DNA from: Rhodanobacter denitrificans
Lineage (GTDB): Bacteria > Pseudomonadota > Gammaproteobacteria > Xanthomonadales > Rhodanobacteraceae
Length of the DNA stretch: 64,000 nt
Direction: 5' to 3'
Assembly (NCBI RefSeq): GCF_000230695.2
Contig: NC_020541.1
Coordinates: forward strand, 2,046,001 to 2,110,000
Part shown: positions 25,501 to 33,662 of the stretch, one piece after another
How positions within the stretch are numbered: the stretch's first letter is position 1
Layout of the letters: each line of letters begins with the position of its first letter
The notes under the pieces: model-generated
The model's database searches: none
Seen by the model: the letters and a program-made list of their open reading frames with translations, nothing else
What the model was told of the DNA's origin: nothing
Position numbers and translations under genes: made by a program

Positions 25501-27756
25501 GGCGCGGGACGGCGCACGGTCAAGCAGGCAGAGAAGGCTCGCGAGGCCTACCGCGACCGCCTCAAGGACAAGGTTGACGCCGTGAAACACGACGATGACA
25601 CGGCGTCGTTCGAGGACATGGGAATCGACGCCCTGGCGGTAGACGAGGCGCACCTGTTCAAGAATCTTGCGTTCGCCACGCGGCGCCGCAACGTGGCCGG
25701 GCTCGGCAATCCCGCTGGCAGCCAGCGCGCGGAAGACCTCTACCTCAAAGTGAGGTTCCTGCAGCACGAAAAGGCGAAGCCGTCGGTGTTCTTCCTCACC
25801 GGCACGCCGATTGTCAATTCGCTGGTCGAAATGCACGTTATGCAGCGATTCCTCGCCACCGATGCCCTGCAGCAGCGCGGCATTCTGGCGTTCGACTTGT
25901 GGGCCAACTGCTACGCCGAAGAATCGGTCTCCTTCGAGATTGACTCCTCCGGTTGCGGGCTCAAGCCGAAGACCGTCCTCAAGCGGTTCCACAATCTGCC
26001 GGAGATGATGGCGATCTATCGTCGTTTCGCCGATACGATCACCTTGGCACAGCTCAAGCGAATCCATATGGAGGCCGCCGGGCAGCCGTGGCCTGTGCCA
26101 AAGATGGAGAACGGTCGGCCGGAGAATGTCGTCGTTCCCTGCGGTGAGGCGTTGGAGCGCTACATCCAGGACACCATCATCCCGCGCATGCAGGCCATCT
26201 CCGGCGAGAAAGGCGATCGCCCCGACCCGCGCGAGGACAACGCGCTGAAAGTCACCAATGACGCGCGACTGGCGGCGCTGGACTTGCGCCTGCGCGTGCC
26301 GGACGCCGAAGACGATCCGGCCTCGAAGGTCAACGTCGCTTGCGGTCGCATCTTCGCGATCCACCAGCAGTGGGTCGAACGTCGCGGCACGCAACTGGTC
26401 TTCTGCGACCTCTCCACGCCGCAGGCGGCGGTGGGGCGGGAGCGGGCGACCTACCTCGCCCTGGTGGCTCGCGCCGACGCTGGCGACGAGACCGCGCAGC
26501 GCGCCATCGACGCGATGAGCCCGGATGTGGCGCTCGCGGTGTCCTCCCGATTCAGCGTGTATGACGATCTTCGCGCAAAGCTGATCGGGATGGGCGTGGC
26601 CCCCCGCGAGATTGCCTTCATCCACGATGCTCACACCGATCTACAGCGGCGCGCCCTGTTTGACCGGGTCAACCGCGGCGAAGTTCGCATCCTGATGGGC
26701 AGTACCTCGAAGATGGGCGCCGGCATGAATGTCCAGTCCCGACTCGTCGCCCTGCACCACCTGGACACGCCGTGGCGGCCGGGCGACGTCACCCAACGCG
26801 AAGGCCGCCTGCTGCGGCAGGGCAACCTGTTCTATTTGGCCGATCCAAAAAACTTTGCCGTGACCATCATCCGTTATGTCACCGAGCGGACCTTCGACTC
26901 ACGCATGTGGCAGCTGCAGGAGCGAAAAAGCGCGATCATCGAGCAGATGCGCACGGCGGAAGGCGGCTGGCGCGAGGTTGACGACGTTCTGAGTCAGGCG
27001 GCATCGGCTGCCGAGCTGAAAGCGGCGGCGACGGGCAATCCCCTTATCATCGAACAGGTCGAGTTGGAGGTTACGGTCAAGCGCCTGCGCTCGCTCGAAA
27101 GGCTGTATCGCTCCCACGTCTACGATGCCGAGGCGACCATTCGACGGTTGACGCACGGCACTACCCCCGACAGCCGTCTCGCCGATACTTTGTCGCGGCT
27201 CGACGCGCTGGAAGCGCATGCATCGAGCTATCCGCGCGATCCGTTCACGGTGACGGTTGGGGCACAGCACTTCAATGACTTCCGCGCTGGCGCCAATGCG
27301 CTCGGGGAAGCCGTTGCATCGGTCATGCGTGAAAGGATCAGCAGGCACCGCGTCGTTGGCGTCTACCGTGGCGCCGCCGTCGAGGTCGATGGCTGTCGCG
27401 GCGTCGGCGTGGTCAGCCTGGTGGCGCGGGATGATGGGAGCAGCTTCGGGCAGACGGAAGTGCCGATCGACACCCAAGGACGCCTCAGCGCCTCCGGACT
27501 CATGGCCCGGCTCGACAACTTGTTCCGTAACTTGGCCGAGCGCCGGGAGAACGCGAGGGCGGAACACCGGCATCAGCAAGCGCGCCTCGCCGACCTTGGC
27601 GAACTGGTTTCCCAGCCATTCCGACAGGCTGCAGAACTGGCGGCCGCCGAAGCGAGGCTGCGGGTCGTGACCGGACTGCTCGTGGAGCGTGGCCGTGTAT
27701 CGACGGCCCCCAAGTCGTCGAACGATGGGACGGTGCCTGTAGCCCAAGCAGCGTGA
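22591..27756 (+). CDS. Fused N6-methylase / SNF2-type helicase (1721 aa)
   Basis: N-terminal adenine methyltransferase: motif I EPGCGVG (174-180), catalytic NPPF (239-242). C-terminal SF2/SNF2 helicase: Walker A GSGKT near 856, DEAH box (VDEAHLFKN) near 1017, SNF2 motif VI near 1397 (WRPGDVTQREGRLLRQG). A helical linker lies between. Giant fusions of this type are known from plasmids, ICEs and phages (DarB-like antirestriction proteins and relatives) and are thought to protect incoming DNA. Located directly upstream of the PRTRC cassette. A nuclease domain is not seen. Start at 22591 has GGAG 8 nt upstream; longer frame to 22327 has no support. Confidence 0.85.
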   Translation: MLDHDTAAALPACDPFASRLLALLSWPGESASPTAIPDEAVEPTPVVNSPNYRIPADLAFGQGGPKARALRNIVAIQTLHAVEEDGRAPTAAEQRALAAYVGWGGLPQAFRLPDGSVSAGWHAVVENLEDLLSAAELADARRSTTDAHYTPRVVVEAIYAGLQRLGFRGGLVLEPGCGVGYFLGLMPPSLSQMTVWTTVELDAISAGITRRLYPDATHLHAGFQDVALPAEHFDLALGNPPFGSSKPHDASNRDLAGFTLHNYFVAKSLRALAPGGLLAMVVSQSLMDKASGRERAWLAARAHLLGAIRLPNNTFTANAGTTVTTDIIFLRRALPGETPDAAAWTDVVNVPAAEGAVAINRYFSDHPEMLLGTMAMVSGPYGPEQALIPHDGAVLADLLAGAMARLPRDVARTVVSRKPAATTPPIPDDIPVLGHFIAENGSIWHRQPDVLGRRTATPVHAEGRADERLRGLIDLAARLRAQIAAELDDAAPATLTQMRCGLERAYDRFQRQFGYLNSQSNISAFEDDAAAYLVRALEIDYQRLDAVEAERRGLALPRGRQTLELATKAPILRERVLHPAVEPNPSTAADALAASLNRCGRIDLAWMAGTLGIPAAQVIAELGDRVFRTPEGEWQEANKYLSGNVKAALAAARKAAASDPTMDRNVKALEAVQPADLSPADIHVALGSPWVPASDYAAFAAEAIGLTDAKISLQQALGRFVLVSHEAGHARFGTEKWSAREIFEKALSRETIVVSVLKPDGRTVIDHEASEAARQQALMMQDAFAEWIFADAERRERLARVYNDTFNTDVPRVYDGSHLTFPGKVSDNVICLRRHQVNAAWRMICDGVVLLDHEVGSGKTYTTIAAFMEMRRMGLVRKPLLTVPNALVDQWAQEALRLYPAAKVLAVSDRDFQKDRRKLLFARIATGDWDMVIVAHSQFTRIRVPSSFQKFYLQERVNELTAVLATLQAEGAGRRTVKQAEKAREAYRDRLKDKVDAVKHDDDTASFEDMGIDALAVDEAHLFKNLAFATRRRNVAGLGNPAGSQRAEDLYLKVRFLQHEKAKPSVFFLTGTPIVNSLVEMHVMQRFLATDALQQRGILAFDLWANCYAEESVSFEIDSSGCGLKPKTVLKRFHNLPEMMAIYRRFADTITLAQLKRIHMEAAGQPWPVPKMENGRPENVVVPCGEALERYIQDTIIPRMQAISGEKGDRPDPREDNALKVTNDARLAALDLRLRVPDAEDDPASKVNVACGRIFAIHQQWVERRGTQLVFCDLSTPQAAVGRERATYLALVARADAGDETAQRAIDAMSPDVALAVSSRFSVYDDLRAKLIGMGVAPREIAFIHDAHTDLQRRALFDRVNRGEVRILMGSTSKMGAGMNVQSRLVALHHLDTPWRPGDVTQREGRLLRQGNLFYLADPKNFAVTIIRYVTERTFDSRMWQLQERKSAIIEQMRTAEGGWREVDDVLSQAASAAELKAAATGNPLIIEQVELEVTVKRLRSLERLYRSHVYDAEATIRRLTHGTTPDSRLADTLSRLDALEAHASSYPRDPFTVTVGAQHFNDFRAGANALGEAVASVMRERISRHRVVGVYRGAAVEVDGCRGVGVVSLVARDDGSSFGQTEVPIDTQGRLSASGLMARLDNLFRNLAERRENARAEHRHQQARLADLGELVSQPFRQAAELAAAEARLRVVTGLLVERGRVSTAPKSSNDGTVPVAQAA

Positions 27757-27825
27757 CGCTTGCGCTAGACCGCGCCCGTGGAACGGTGGTGCACGTACAC
27801 CGTGCACCCCTGTCCTGAGGCCACC

Positions 27826-28110
27826 ATGCAAGCCGACCTTCCCTTCTCCACGCCCCCGACTCGGCGCAGGCGCTTCGGCGCCTCCGTCATCGTTGACGGC
27901 CACTCGCTGGGGCTGCTAACCGAAACGAATCAGCTCACCCCGGCCATGCGCGCGCACGGGATCACCGCCGCCGACCTCAGCCCGGTCCTGACCGGACGCC
28001 GGTGCGGGCGGCAGTTCCTCTGCAACGGTGAAGTGGTCATTCGTCGCGTGCTGCTGATGCCGGCTGGTCGTCGGCACGCCCAGGTCAGGTCGGGTCGCTT
28101 GCCGAAATAG
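27826..28110 (+). CDS. Small basic hypothetical protein (94 aa)
   Basis: MQADLPFSTPPTRRRRFGAS start with TGAGG upstream. Contains GHSLGLLTETNQLTPAMRAH and LTGRRCGRQFL. Sits between the methylase-helicase and the ParB of the PRTRC cassette. The 69-bp gap before it holds a GGTGCACG/CGTGCACC hairpin that may end the previous transcript. No family recognised. Confidence 0.6.
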   Translation: MQADLPFSTPPTRRRRFGASVIVDGHSLGLLTETNQLTPAMRAHGITAADLSPVLTGRRCGRQFLCNGEVVIRRVLLMPAGRRHAQVRSGRLPK

Positions 28111-28154
28111 GCGGTCGCGGTATTCCTGACCTCCCCTCTCCACGGGCACCAACG

Positions 28155-29921
28155 ATGACGACCTCCGAACACGATTACGAACACAGCACCGGCGAGACGC
28201 GGGTAGTCCCGCTGTCAAGCATCAGCGTGCAGCCCGGCTTCAATCCCCGGCGCGCCTTCCGGCCCGCCGACATGGACCGGCTGGTTGCCTCGATCCGCGA
28301 GCAGGGCGTGATCCAGCCGCCGCTGGTGCGCCCGCGCCACGACGGCGAGGAGGGGTTCTGGCTGGTCGCGGGTGAGCGGCGCTTCCGCGCATGCACCCTG
28401 TTGAACAAGGCGGAACTTCCCGTGCTGGTGCGCGAAATGGACGACGCCCAGGCGCGACTTGCGGCGCTGTGCGAGAACATGGACCGAAAGGACTTATCCG
28501 CCGCCGAGGAGGCCATTGCCGCGCGACATGCGCTCGACCTCGCCGGCGGCGACAAGGCGGCCACCGCCTCCCAGCTTGGCTGGTCCGCAACGAAGCTGGA
28601 GGCGCGACTGTTGCTGCTGACCGCCTCCGCTGCCGTGCTGCAGGCGCTTGCGGACGGCGCGATCCACGTTGGCCATGCCGAGCTGCTGGCCGGCTTGCCG
28701 GAGGCGTCGCAAGACAAGGCGCTCGGTCGCATCATCGAAGGTCAGGTGTCCGTGGCCGACTTGCGCGAGCAGGTCAAAGGCATCGTGATTCCGCTCAGCA
28801 CGGCGATCTTCGACACAACCGCCTGCGCGAAGTGTCCGTTCAACACCCAGCTGCAGGGTTCCCTGTTCGGCGATGCCGTGGCCGGCGCCCACTGCAAGAA
28901 TCGCGCGTGCTTCACCGCCAAGACCAACGAGGCTATCGAGGCAAAGCGCGCGGCACTGGCCGAGGAAGTCGGCACGGTCGCGCTGTCCACCGAGAAGGAC
29001 CCCGACAGCTACGTCCCGCTGGTGGTCAACGGCGAAGGCGGCGTGGGGCGCGCGCAGTTCGAGCAGTGCCGCACCTGTCAGCACTTCGGCGCACTCATTC
29101 ACGCAAAGGCCGATGGTCGGCTAGGCCAGGTCGAGCGCCCGATGTGCTTCGAGCGCACCTGCCACAGCCAGAAGGTCGCGGCACACGCCGCCGAACTGGC
29201 CGCACTAGCGGAGGAGGCGTCCGGGAGCAGTCCCGTCGCGGCGGGAAACCCGTCGCCTGGCACCGCTCCGGCTGGCAAGGCCAAGGCGAAACCCAAGGTC
29301 AAGCCGGCCCCGAAGAAGGCCGCGCCCGCCGCCTCTCCCTCCGGCGCACGCACGGCCATGAAGCCGGCCTTTGTCGCTGCCGCGCGCGAGCTGCTTACCA
29401 CTGATCCGCGCGTGGGATTGGCCCTCGCTGTGATGGCCTTGTCCAAGGTCGCGCGCGAGGCTGGTCTGGACCCAGCGACCGCCCCACGGCCCACGCCGGA
29501 GGAGAGCGTTGCGACTCTGCTGAAACTCGATGCGAACGCGCTGGCGGCGAAGTACCGCGAGGTCTGCGAGCAGCTTGTCAGCGGCGACCTGCGCAGCGCA
29601 TACAGCCGCAACGACGTCTTCCCGATAGTTATTGCGGCGCGCGTGACCCAGGCGTTGCAAGGCGGGCCGGGATCGCACTTCAAGGTCACCGCAGAGTTTC
29701 TCGCGGCGCACACCCGTGAGGGCATCAGCGCCCTGCTGGCCGAGAGCGGGTTCGAGAAGTGGCTCAAGGAACAGGAGGACGGCGCGGCCAAGTGGAAAGC
29801 CCTCATGTCGTTGAAGAAGTCCGAACTCCCCGCCGCTGTGATGGAGAAGGGCTTCGAGTGGGCGGGCTTCGTGCCGGCCTCGGTGCAGAACGTCACACCG
29901 CGCAGCCTCGTCGGGGTGTGA
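28155..29921 (+). CDS. PRTRC ParB-family protein
   Basis: 588 residues. ParB/Srx domain with GERRFRA (73-79) and CENMDRKDLSAAEEA, then a HTH region to about 190. A Cys-rich segment follows (CAKCPFNTQLQGSLF, CKNRACF, CRTCQHF, then CHS), probably zinc-binding. A basic Ala/Pro/Lys linker (about 370-395) and a C-terminal domain end the protein. This layout is the ParB-related member of the PRTRC (ParB-related, ThiF-related cassette) system, found on plasmids and ICEs. DNA-binding is likely but its site is unknown. It is distinct from the conventional ParB at 52117-53142. Confidence 0.85.
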   Translation: MTTSEHDYEHSTGETRVVPLSSISVQPGFNPRRAFRPADMDRLVASIREQGVIQPPLVRPRHDGEEGFWLVAGERRFRACTLLNKAELPVLVREMDDAQARLAALCENMDRKDLSAAEEAIAARHALDLAGGDKAATASQLGWSATKLEARLLLLTASAAVLQALADGAIHVGHAELLAGLPEASQDKALGRIIEGQVSVADLREQVKGIVIPLSTAIFDTTACAKCPFNTQLQGSLFGDAVAGAHCKNRACFTAKTNEAIEAKRAALAEEVGTVALSTEKDPDSYVPLVVNGEGGVGRAQFEQCRTCQHFGALIHAKADGRLGQVERPMCFERTCHSQKVAAHAAELAALAEEASGSSPVAAGNPSPGTAPAGKAKAKPKVKPAPKKAAPAASPSGARTAMKPAFVAAARELLTTDPRVGLALAVMALSKVAREAGLDPATAPRPTPEESVATLLKLDANALAAKYREVCEQLVSGDLRSAYSRNDVFPIVIAARVTQALQGGPGSHFKVTAEFLAAHTREGISALLAESGFEKWLKEQEDGAAKWKALMSLKKSELPAAVMEKGFEWAGFVPASVQNVTPRSLVGV

Positions 29922-30003
29922 CGAGCCGTTCGCTCGCCGCGCCCGAACTTGCCCGAATGGCGATGCGCAGTAGCGTCGCCATCAATCCCGACCGGAGATT
30001 CCC

Positions 30004-30492
30004 ATGACCCTGCTCGATCGTTTGGCCTCGCCCCTGCGCGACGGCGACTCCCTGACCCTGCACATCACGCGCCACGGCGCAGCGACCGACGTGCTCCTTA
30101 CCGCTGCCATCAAGGGGCAGACCATCGACCACGACGACGCTGCGGTGCGTCAGCTGGTGGTCGCCCTGACCGCCCCGCTACTGGTCACCGTCCCGCAGGG
30201 TGAGTCGCTAGGCGACGCCCTTGGCGCGGCGCTGGAAGGCATCGCGCCGGCTCGCGGCGCCGCCCGGAAGGCGCTGGAGGAGCGCGTGATCGCCTTGCAG
30301 GACGCAACGGTCGGCGCGAAGTCGAGCGCCGTTCCGGCCAAGTCGCCGAAGGCCAAGGCGGCAGCGGCGACCAGCGTCCCGGTCGCGCCGGTCGTCGAGG
30401 GCGACGCCAACGAGGAGGCACCCGCTGCGACACCCGCCGCGTCGCCCGACACGCCCACAGCGCCTGCTGGCGTCCCGACCTTGTTCGACTGA
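30004..30492 (+). CDS. PRTRC system protein E
   Basis: 162 residues, ATG preceded by CGGAGA. Position between PRTRC ParB and C and the features MTLLDRLASPLRDGDSLTLH, TRHGAATDVLLTA, PAPLTVPQGESL-like core fit protein E of the cassette. The C-terminal half is a low-complexity Ala/Pro/Lys tail (AKSPKAKAAAATS and onward), ending PTLFD. Molecular role unknown. Confidence 0.75.
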   Translation: MTLLDRLASPLRDGDSLTLHITRHGAATDVLLTAAIKGQTIDHDDAAVRQLVVALTAPLLVTVPQGESLGDALGAALEGIAPARGAARKALEERVIALQDATVGAKSSAVPAKSPKAKAAAATSVPVAPVVEGDANEEAPAATPAASPDTPTAPAGVPTLFD

Positions 30493-30515
30493 TCCCCACA
30501 TCCCCGGATGTATCC

Positions 30516-30764
30516 ATGGCCACGTCCCGCAGCCTCACTCGCATGTTCCGCATCGGAACCAACCTCGTTCCTGACCCGGCGCCGGATCGCAGCCCGGAGG
30601 AAGCCTTCGCGATGCTCGCTGTCGCTTGGCCCGCCGTCGCTCACTACACGCTCGACGCGCCGGTGGTCGAGGGCGAGAACCTGGTGTACGCCGGCATCAA
30701 GCCGCCAGCACAGACGAAGGGCCGCCAGACCCTACGCATGGCGCTACCCGCCGAGCACGCCTGA
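30516..30764 (+). CDS. PRTRC system protein C, candidate Ub-like
   Basis: 82 residues. Matches the family pattern: basic RMFRIG start, LVPDPAPDRSPEEA, AVAWPAVAHYTLDAPVVEGE, then LVYAGIKPPAQTKG. Protein C of this cassette has been grouped with prokaryotic ubiquitin-like (beta-grasp) proteins by comparative genomics. Here the C-terminus is LPAEHA with no terminal Gly-Gly, so classical conjugation is not obvious. Adjacent E1, E2 and JAMM members make the assignment meaningful. Confidence 0.75.
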   Translation: MATSRSLTRMFRIGTNLVPDPAPDRSPEEAFAMLAVAWPAVAHYTLDAPVVEGENLVYAGIKPPAQTKGRQTLRMALPAEHA

Positions 30765-30767
30765 ACC

Positions 30768-30980
30768 ATGGCCGCCCAGCGCACGCCCCGCGCGTGCACC
30801 GAACAACGCTCCGCCGCTGCCAAGACGAGAGCAGCGCTGCGGGCCATCGACGCCTGGGGCAACGCATCGTCCACTGCCACTTACAACGAGGACTTGCATC
30901 GCGGCGTGGCTTCGGTACTGCTGCGACTGTCCCGTCGCCGAGCCAGTTGCGTGGACCCCTTCCGGATTCCCATGGCATGA
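30768..30980 (+). CDS. Small basic protein between PRTRC C and F
   Basis: 70 residues; starts 3 nt after the PRTRC C stop and its own stop overlaps the PRTRC F start (ATGA), consistent with being translated in the operon. Basic and Ala/Arg-rich (MAAQRTPRACTEQRSAAAKT). Not a standard PRTRC member that I recognise. Ribosome binding site weak. Confidence 0.5.
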   Translation: MAAQRTPRACTEQRSAAAKTRAALRAIDAWGNASSTATYNEDLHRGVASVLLRLSRRRASCVDPFRIPMA

Positions 30981-32311
30981 CGCCGATCCGGTTCGTCCAC
31001 CTACCGACCAGTGCGCTCGCCACGGTCGGCGCGATGGCACACGCAGCGGTGCCCCGGATGGAACCGCTGGCCCGCTCGCGGGTTGCTGCAGCGATGCGCA
31101 CCGCCGTGCTGGCGGGCCGCCTACGGCCTTCCGCTGTACTTGCGGCCCTCGGTGGCGGCCCCGACGGCGCAGACGCGCCGGTGATCGCGCTCGCTGAGCG
31201 CCGAGCGCGCCAACAGGTCCGGCGGCTCGGCCCCCGCCCGTCACTACCCGACGATCTGCGCTGCCCGTTCGATCCTCGCTTTGAGTCTCAGGGCAAACGC
31301 CAGGACATGCGGCTGTGGTTGCGTCGTCTCGTGCAGGCAGGTGCGCTGACCGGTGACGACGTCCACGGCGCGCTTCGCGATGGCGGCGCGGCCGTGGCTG
31401 ACCTCATCACCCGCTGGATTGATGGGGAACTCCAACGGCAACTGGCTGCCCTGCTCGGTGCAGTCGGTGTGCAGGCCAGCGCGGACGAGCTGCGGATGAA
31501 GTGGCACATCTACCCGGCCTGCGCCGTGCTCGACCGAGAGGACCCGGATCGTCCCGCCGGGACGCTCGTGCTGGTGCCTGACGATGAACCGGCCGGCTTC
31601 TCTCTGCTGCGTCTCGGCGATACATCGGCGGTTGCCGGCTTCGAGCCTGTGCTGGATGCGCTGCACTTCCTCCACCTTTCGTTCCTCGCCCTGGTCTGGC
31701 CCAACGACCTCACGTGCTCCGATTTCCCGGATATGTTTCTCGAGGCGACCGGAGGCTACGCCGCTGAGTTGGTCGCGGACGACGGCGAGGTCACGCTGAG
31801 CCAGGACTTCCTCGACCACCTGTCGGAGGAGTTCGATTACGAGGTCGATGATCCCGAGCGGCGCGATGCCCTGACCCGACTGCTGCGCGTGCAGCACCAT
31901 GCGCGTACCCGAGTCCGGGCCGCTTCCTCCGTGGAGCAGGCCGAGTCTCTACTTGAACAGATGGCGGAGGCCGCCCCCCGCGATGCAGGGCCGCTGCGCG
32001 CGATGAGGCGACTGCTGACGCTTTCGCAACCGACTCGCGCGGACCGGCTCGCGTCACAGAAGACCGAACTTCACGCCTTGGACGAGGAGGCCCAGCTGGT
32101 CCTGACGCATGTGATTTCGGCGGACCTCTCCGGCTTCGAGGATGCGGTGATCGAGGATTGGTCGGATCTCAACATGCAAGTCGGCGCGGAAGGTGCGTTC
32201 ACCGTCTCGCACCGCGATCCCATGCTGGCGCTGCGTCTTGCGGTATCTGACGTGTGTCGTATCACGGTGCTCGACCTCCTCCTGTCCCGCTATGTGAGCG
32301 CCCATCAATGA
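30977..32311 (+). CDS. PRTRC system protein F
   Basis: 444 residues. Start ATG overlaps the preceding stop; the stop overlaps the start of B (ATGA). Largely helical with acidic patches (EEFDYEVDDPERRDALTRLL). MKWHIYPACAVLDREDPDRP and CRITVLDLLLSRYV are recognisable family-like stretches by position in the cassette. No enzymatic motif visible; role unknown. Confidence 0.7.
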   Translation: MTPIRFVHLPTSALATVGAMAHAAVPRMEPLARSRVAAAMRTAVLAGRLRPSAVLAALGGGPDGADAPVIALAERRARQQVRRLGPRPSLPDDLRCPFDPRFESQGKRQDMRLWLRRLVQAGALTGDDVHGALRDGGAAVADLITRWIDGELQRQLAALLGAVGVQASADELRMKWHIYPACAVLDREDPDRPAGTLVLVPDDEPAGFSLLRLGDTSAVAGFEPVLDALHFLHLSFLALVWPNDLTCSDFPDMFLEATGGYAAELVADDGEVTLSQDFLDHLSEEFDYEVDDPERRDALTRLLRVQHHARTRVRAASSVEQAESLLEQMAEAAPRDAGPLRAMRRLLTLSQPTRADRLASQKTELHALDEEAQLVLTHVISADLSGFEDAVIEDWSDLNMQVGAEGAFTVSHRDPMLALRLAVSDVCRITVLDLLLSRYVSAHQ

Positions 32312-33036
32312 CCACGCCCCTGGAACCCCAGCTCGCCCTGATCGTTCACGGTTCTCCCGGTGGACTCTCCGAAATGGGCCGATTTCCGTGCGTCCTCTCG
32401 CTGCATGCGATTCGCCACGATGCGGACCAGCGCGCAAGCCTGGACGCGGGCCGATTGCTGACCGAGGCGGAGGCCGCCGAAATTGGGAGCGCGCTGCTCC
32501 TTGCTGATGGGCGCGCCTCCCAGCGCGGCGAGTTCATCCCGGCCACGCTGCTGCGCGAAACCCCGACCAGCCTGACGTGGTTCCGCCCGCCGCAACGTTC
32601 GACGCAGTACTGGCGGACCAAGGACGGGCGAACCACCATCAATGCTGTCCTGCCTGGACTGGTCTTCCACGTCGAGAGCCGTGTGCTGTTCGTAGCCGCC
32701 TACGCGGGCGGCGAACGCCCTCACCGTGGCACGGAGCTGTTCCACGCACCACTCGGCAACGTGTACGCGGACGGCCGCATCTGCACCGGGAATGCGACGC
32801 TCCCCGAGACCGTCGATCACGCCAGCATGGCCGCATGGGAGCGCGTATTGCTCGGGACCAATTACGCGCACATCAACCATACGCACACCCTTCGTGATGG
32901 CGCCACCACCGAGCAACTGGTGGCGTTCTGGACGCGCCGTCAGCGCTACGCCACGCCACCGGCTGCGAAGCTCCTGCGGCCATTGGCCCCCACCCTTTCC
33001 GATTGGCTCACGTCCCTGACGGAGGACGACTCGTGA
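32308..33036 (+). CDS. PRTRC system protein B, E2-like
   Basis: 242 residues; overlaps F and A by 4 nt at each end. Residues 145-165 (FHAPLGNVYADGRICTGNAT) match the E2 pattern: a Pro-containing strand, N-x-Y-x-D/N-G-x-I-C. C159 is therefore the candidate thioester cysteine. PRTRC B has been linked to the prokaryotic E2-like family D. Downstream NYAHINHTHTLRDGATTEQL may supply substrate-side residues. Expected to pass a ubiquitin-like protein from the ThiF-type E1; biochemical proof is lacking. Confidence 0.8.
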   Translation: MTTPLEPQLALIVHGSPGGLSEMGRFPCVLSLHAIRHDADQRASLDAGRLLTEAEAAEIGSALLLADGRASQRGEFIPATLLRETPTSLTWFRPPQRSTQYWRTKDGRTTINAVLPGLVFHVESRVLFVAAYAGGERPHRGTELFHAPLGNVYADGRICTGNATLPETVDHASMAAWERVLLGTNYAHINHTHTLRDGATTEQLVAFWTRRQRYATPPAAKLLRPLAPTLSDWLTSLTEDDS

Positions 33037-33662
33037 CCGCGATCGCCACCAATCAGCCGGGTCCATTGGACATGGCCGTGCTCGCTGCCATGCCGCTCGC
33101 CGCCGTGCCCCTGGACGGGCGATTCGTCGCGCTGGAAACCGGAAGGCGGCTGCTGGCCGCGCGCGACGGGTTCTATATCGAGGCCGCCAATGCGAGCCTG
33201 TACGTGCGCTGGCGCATCGCCGCGTGCGTCACGCCGTGGGGTCCAGTCACCGACGCGATCAGGCTGCGGCACGGCCCGATCCCACTCTCCTTTGCGCACC
33301 AGCTTGGGAAGGCGGCACGCGAAGCACACCCACGGGAAATGGCAGCTCTCGTGCTTGCCGACTCCGACGGTGCCTACTCGCTGCGCTTTCCACCCTCCCA
33401 AGCCACCGGCGCCAGCGTGTCCTACTCGGACGCGGACTATGCAGAGGACGCGCTGGTTATCGACGCGCACAGCCACGGCCAGTTCCCTGCCATTTTTTCC
33501 CGTATGGACGACGACTCGGATCGCTCCCGGTTCGGGCCGCATCTGAGTGTCGTGTTCGGTCGGTGCAATCCGGGAGGCCAATTCGAATACGCCGTTCGCT
33601 TGTGCGTCGGCGACTACCTCCTTCCGATTCCCGAAGCGACGTTCGAGGAGCTGTTCGCATGA
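33033..33662 (+). CDS. PRTRC system protein A, JAMM protease-like
   Basis: 209 residues from a GTG overlapping the B stop (GTGA). Contains a perfect JAMM motif HxHx7SxxD: H146, H148, S156, D159 (AHSHGQFPAIFSRMDD). JAMM/MPN metalloproteases remove ubiquitin-like modifiers or process their C-termini. Stop overlaps the ThiF start by 4 nt. Strong case for a peptidase or deconjugase in this cassette. Confidence 0.85.
   Translation: MTAIATNQPGPLDMAVLAAMPLAAVPLDGRFVALETGRRLLAARDGFYIEAANASLYVRWRIAACVTPWGPVTDAIRLRHGPIPLSFAHQLGKAAREAHPREMAALVLADSDGAYSLRFPPSQATGASVSYSDADYAEDALVIDAHSHGQFPAIFSRMDDDSDRSRFGPHLSVVFGRCNPGGQFEYAVRLCVGDYLLPIPEATFEELFA

Noticed and set aside
24760..26634. 624-codon minus-strand frame
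   Set aside because: Antisense shadow of the methylase-helicase gene; no motifs or ribosome site, GC-skewed composition.
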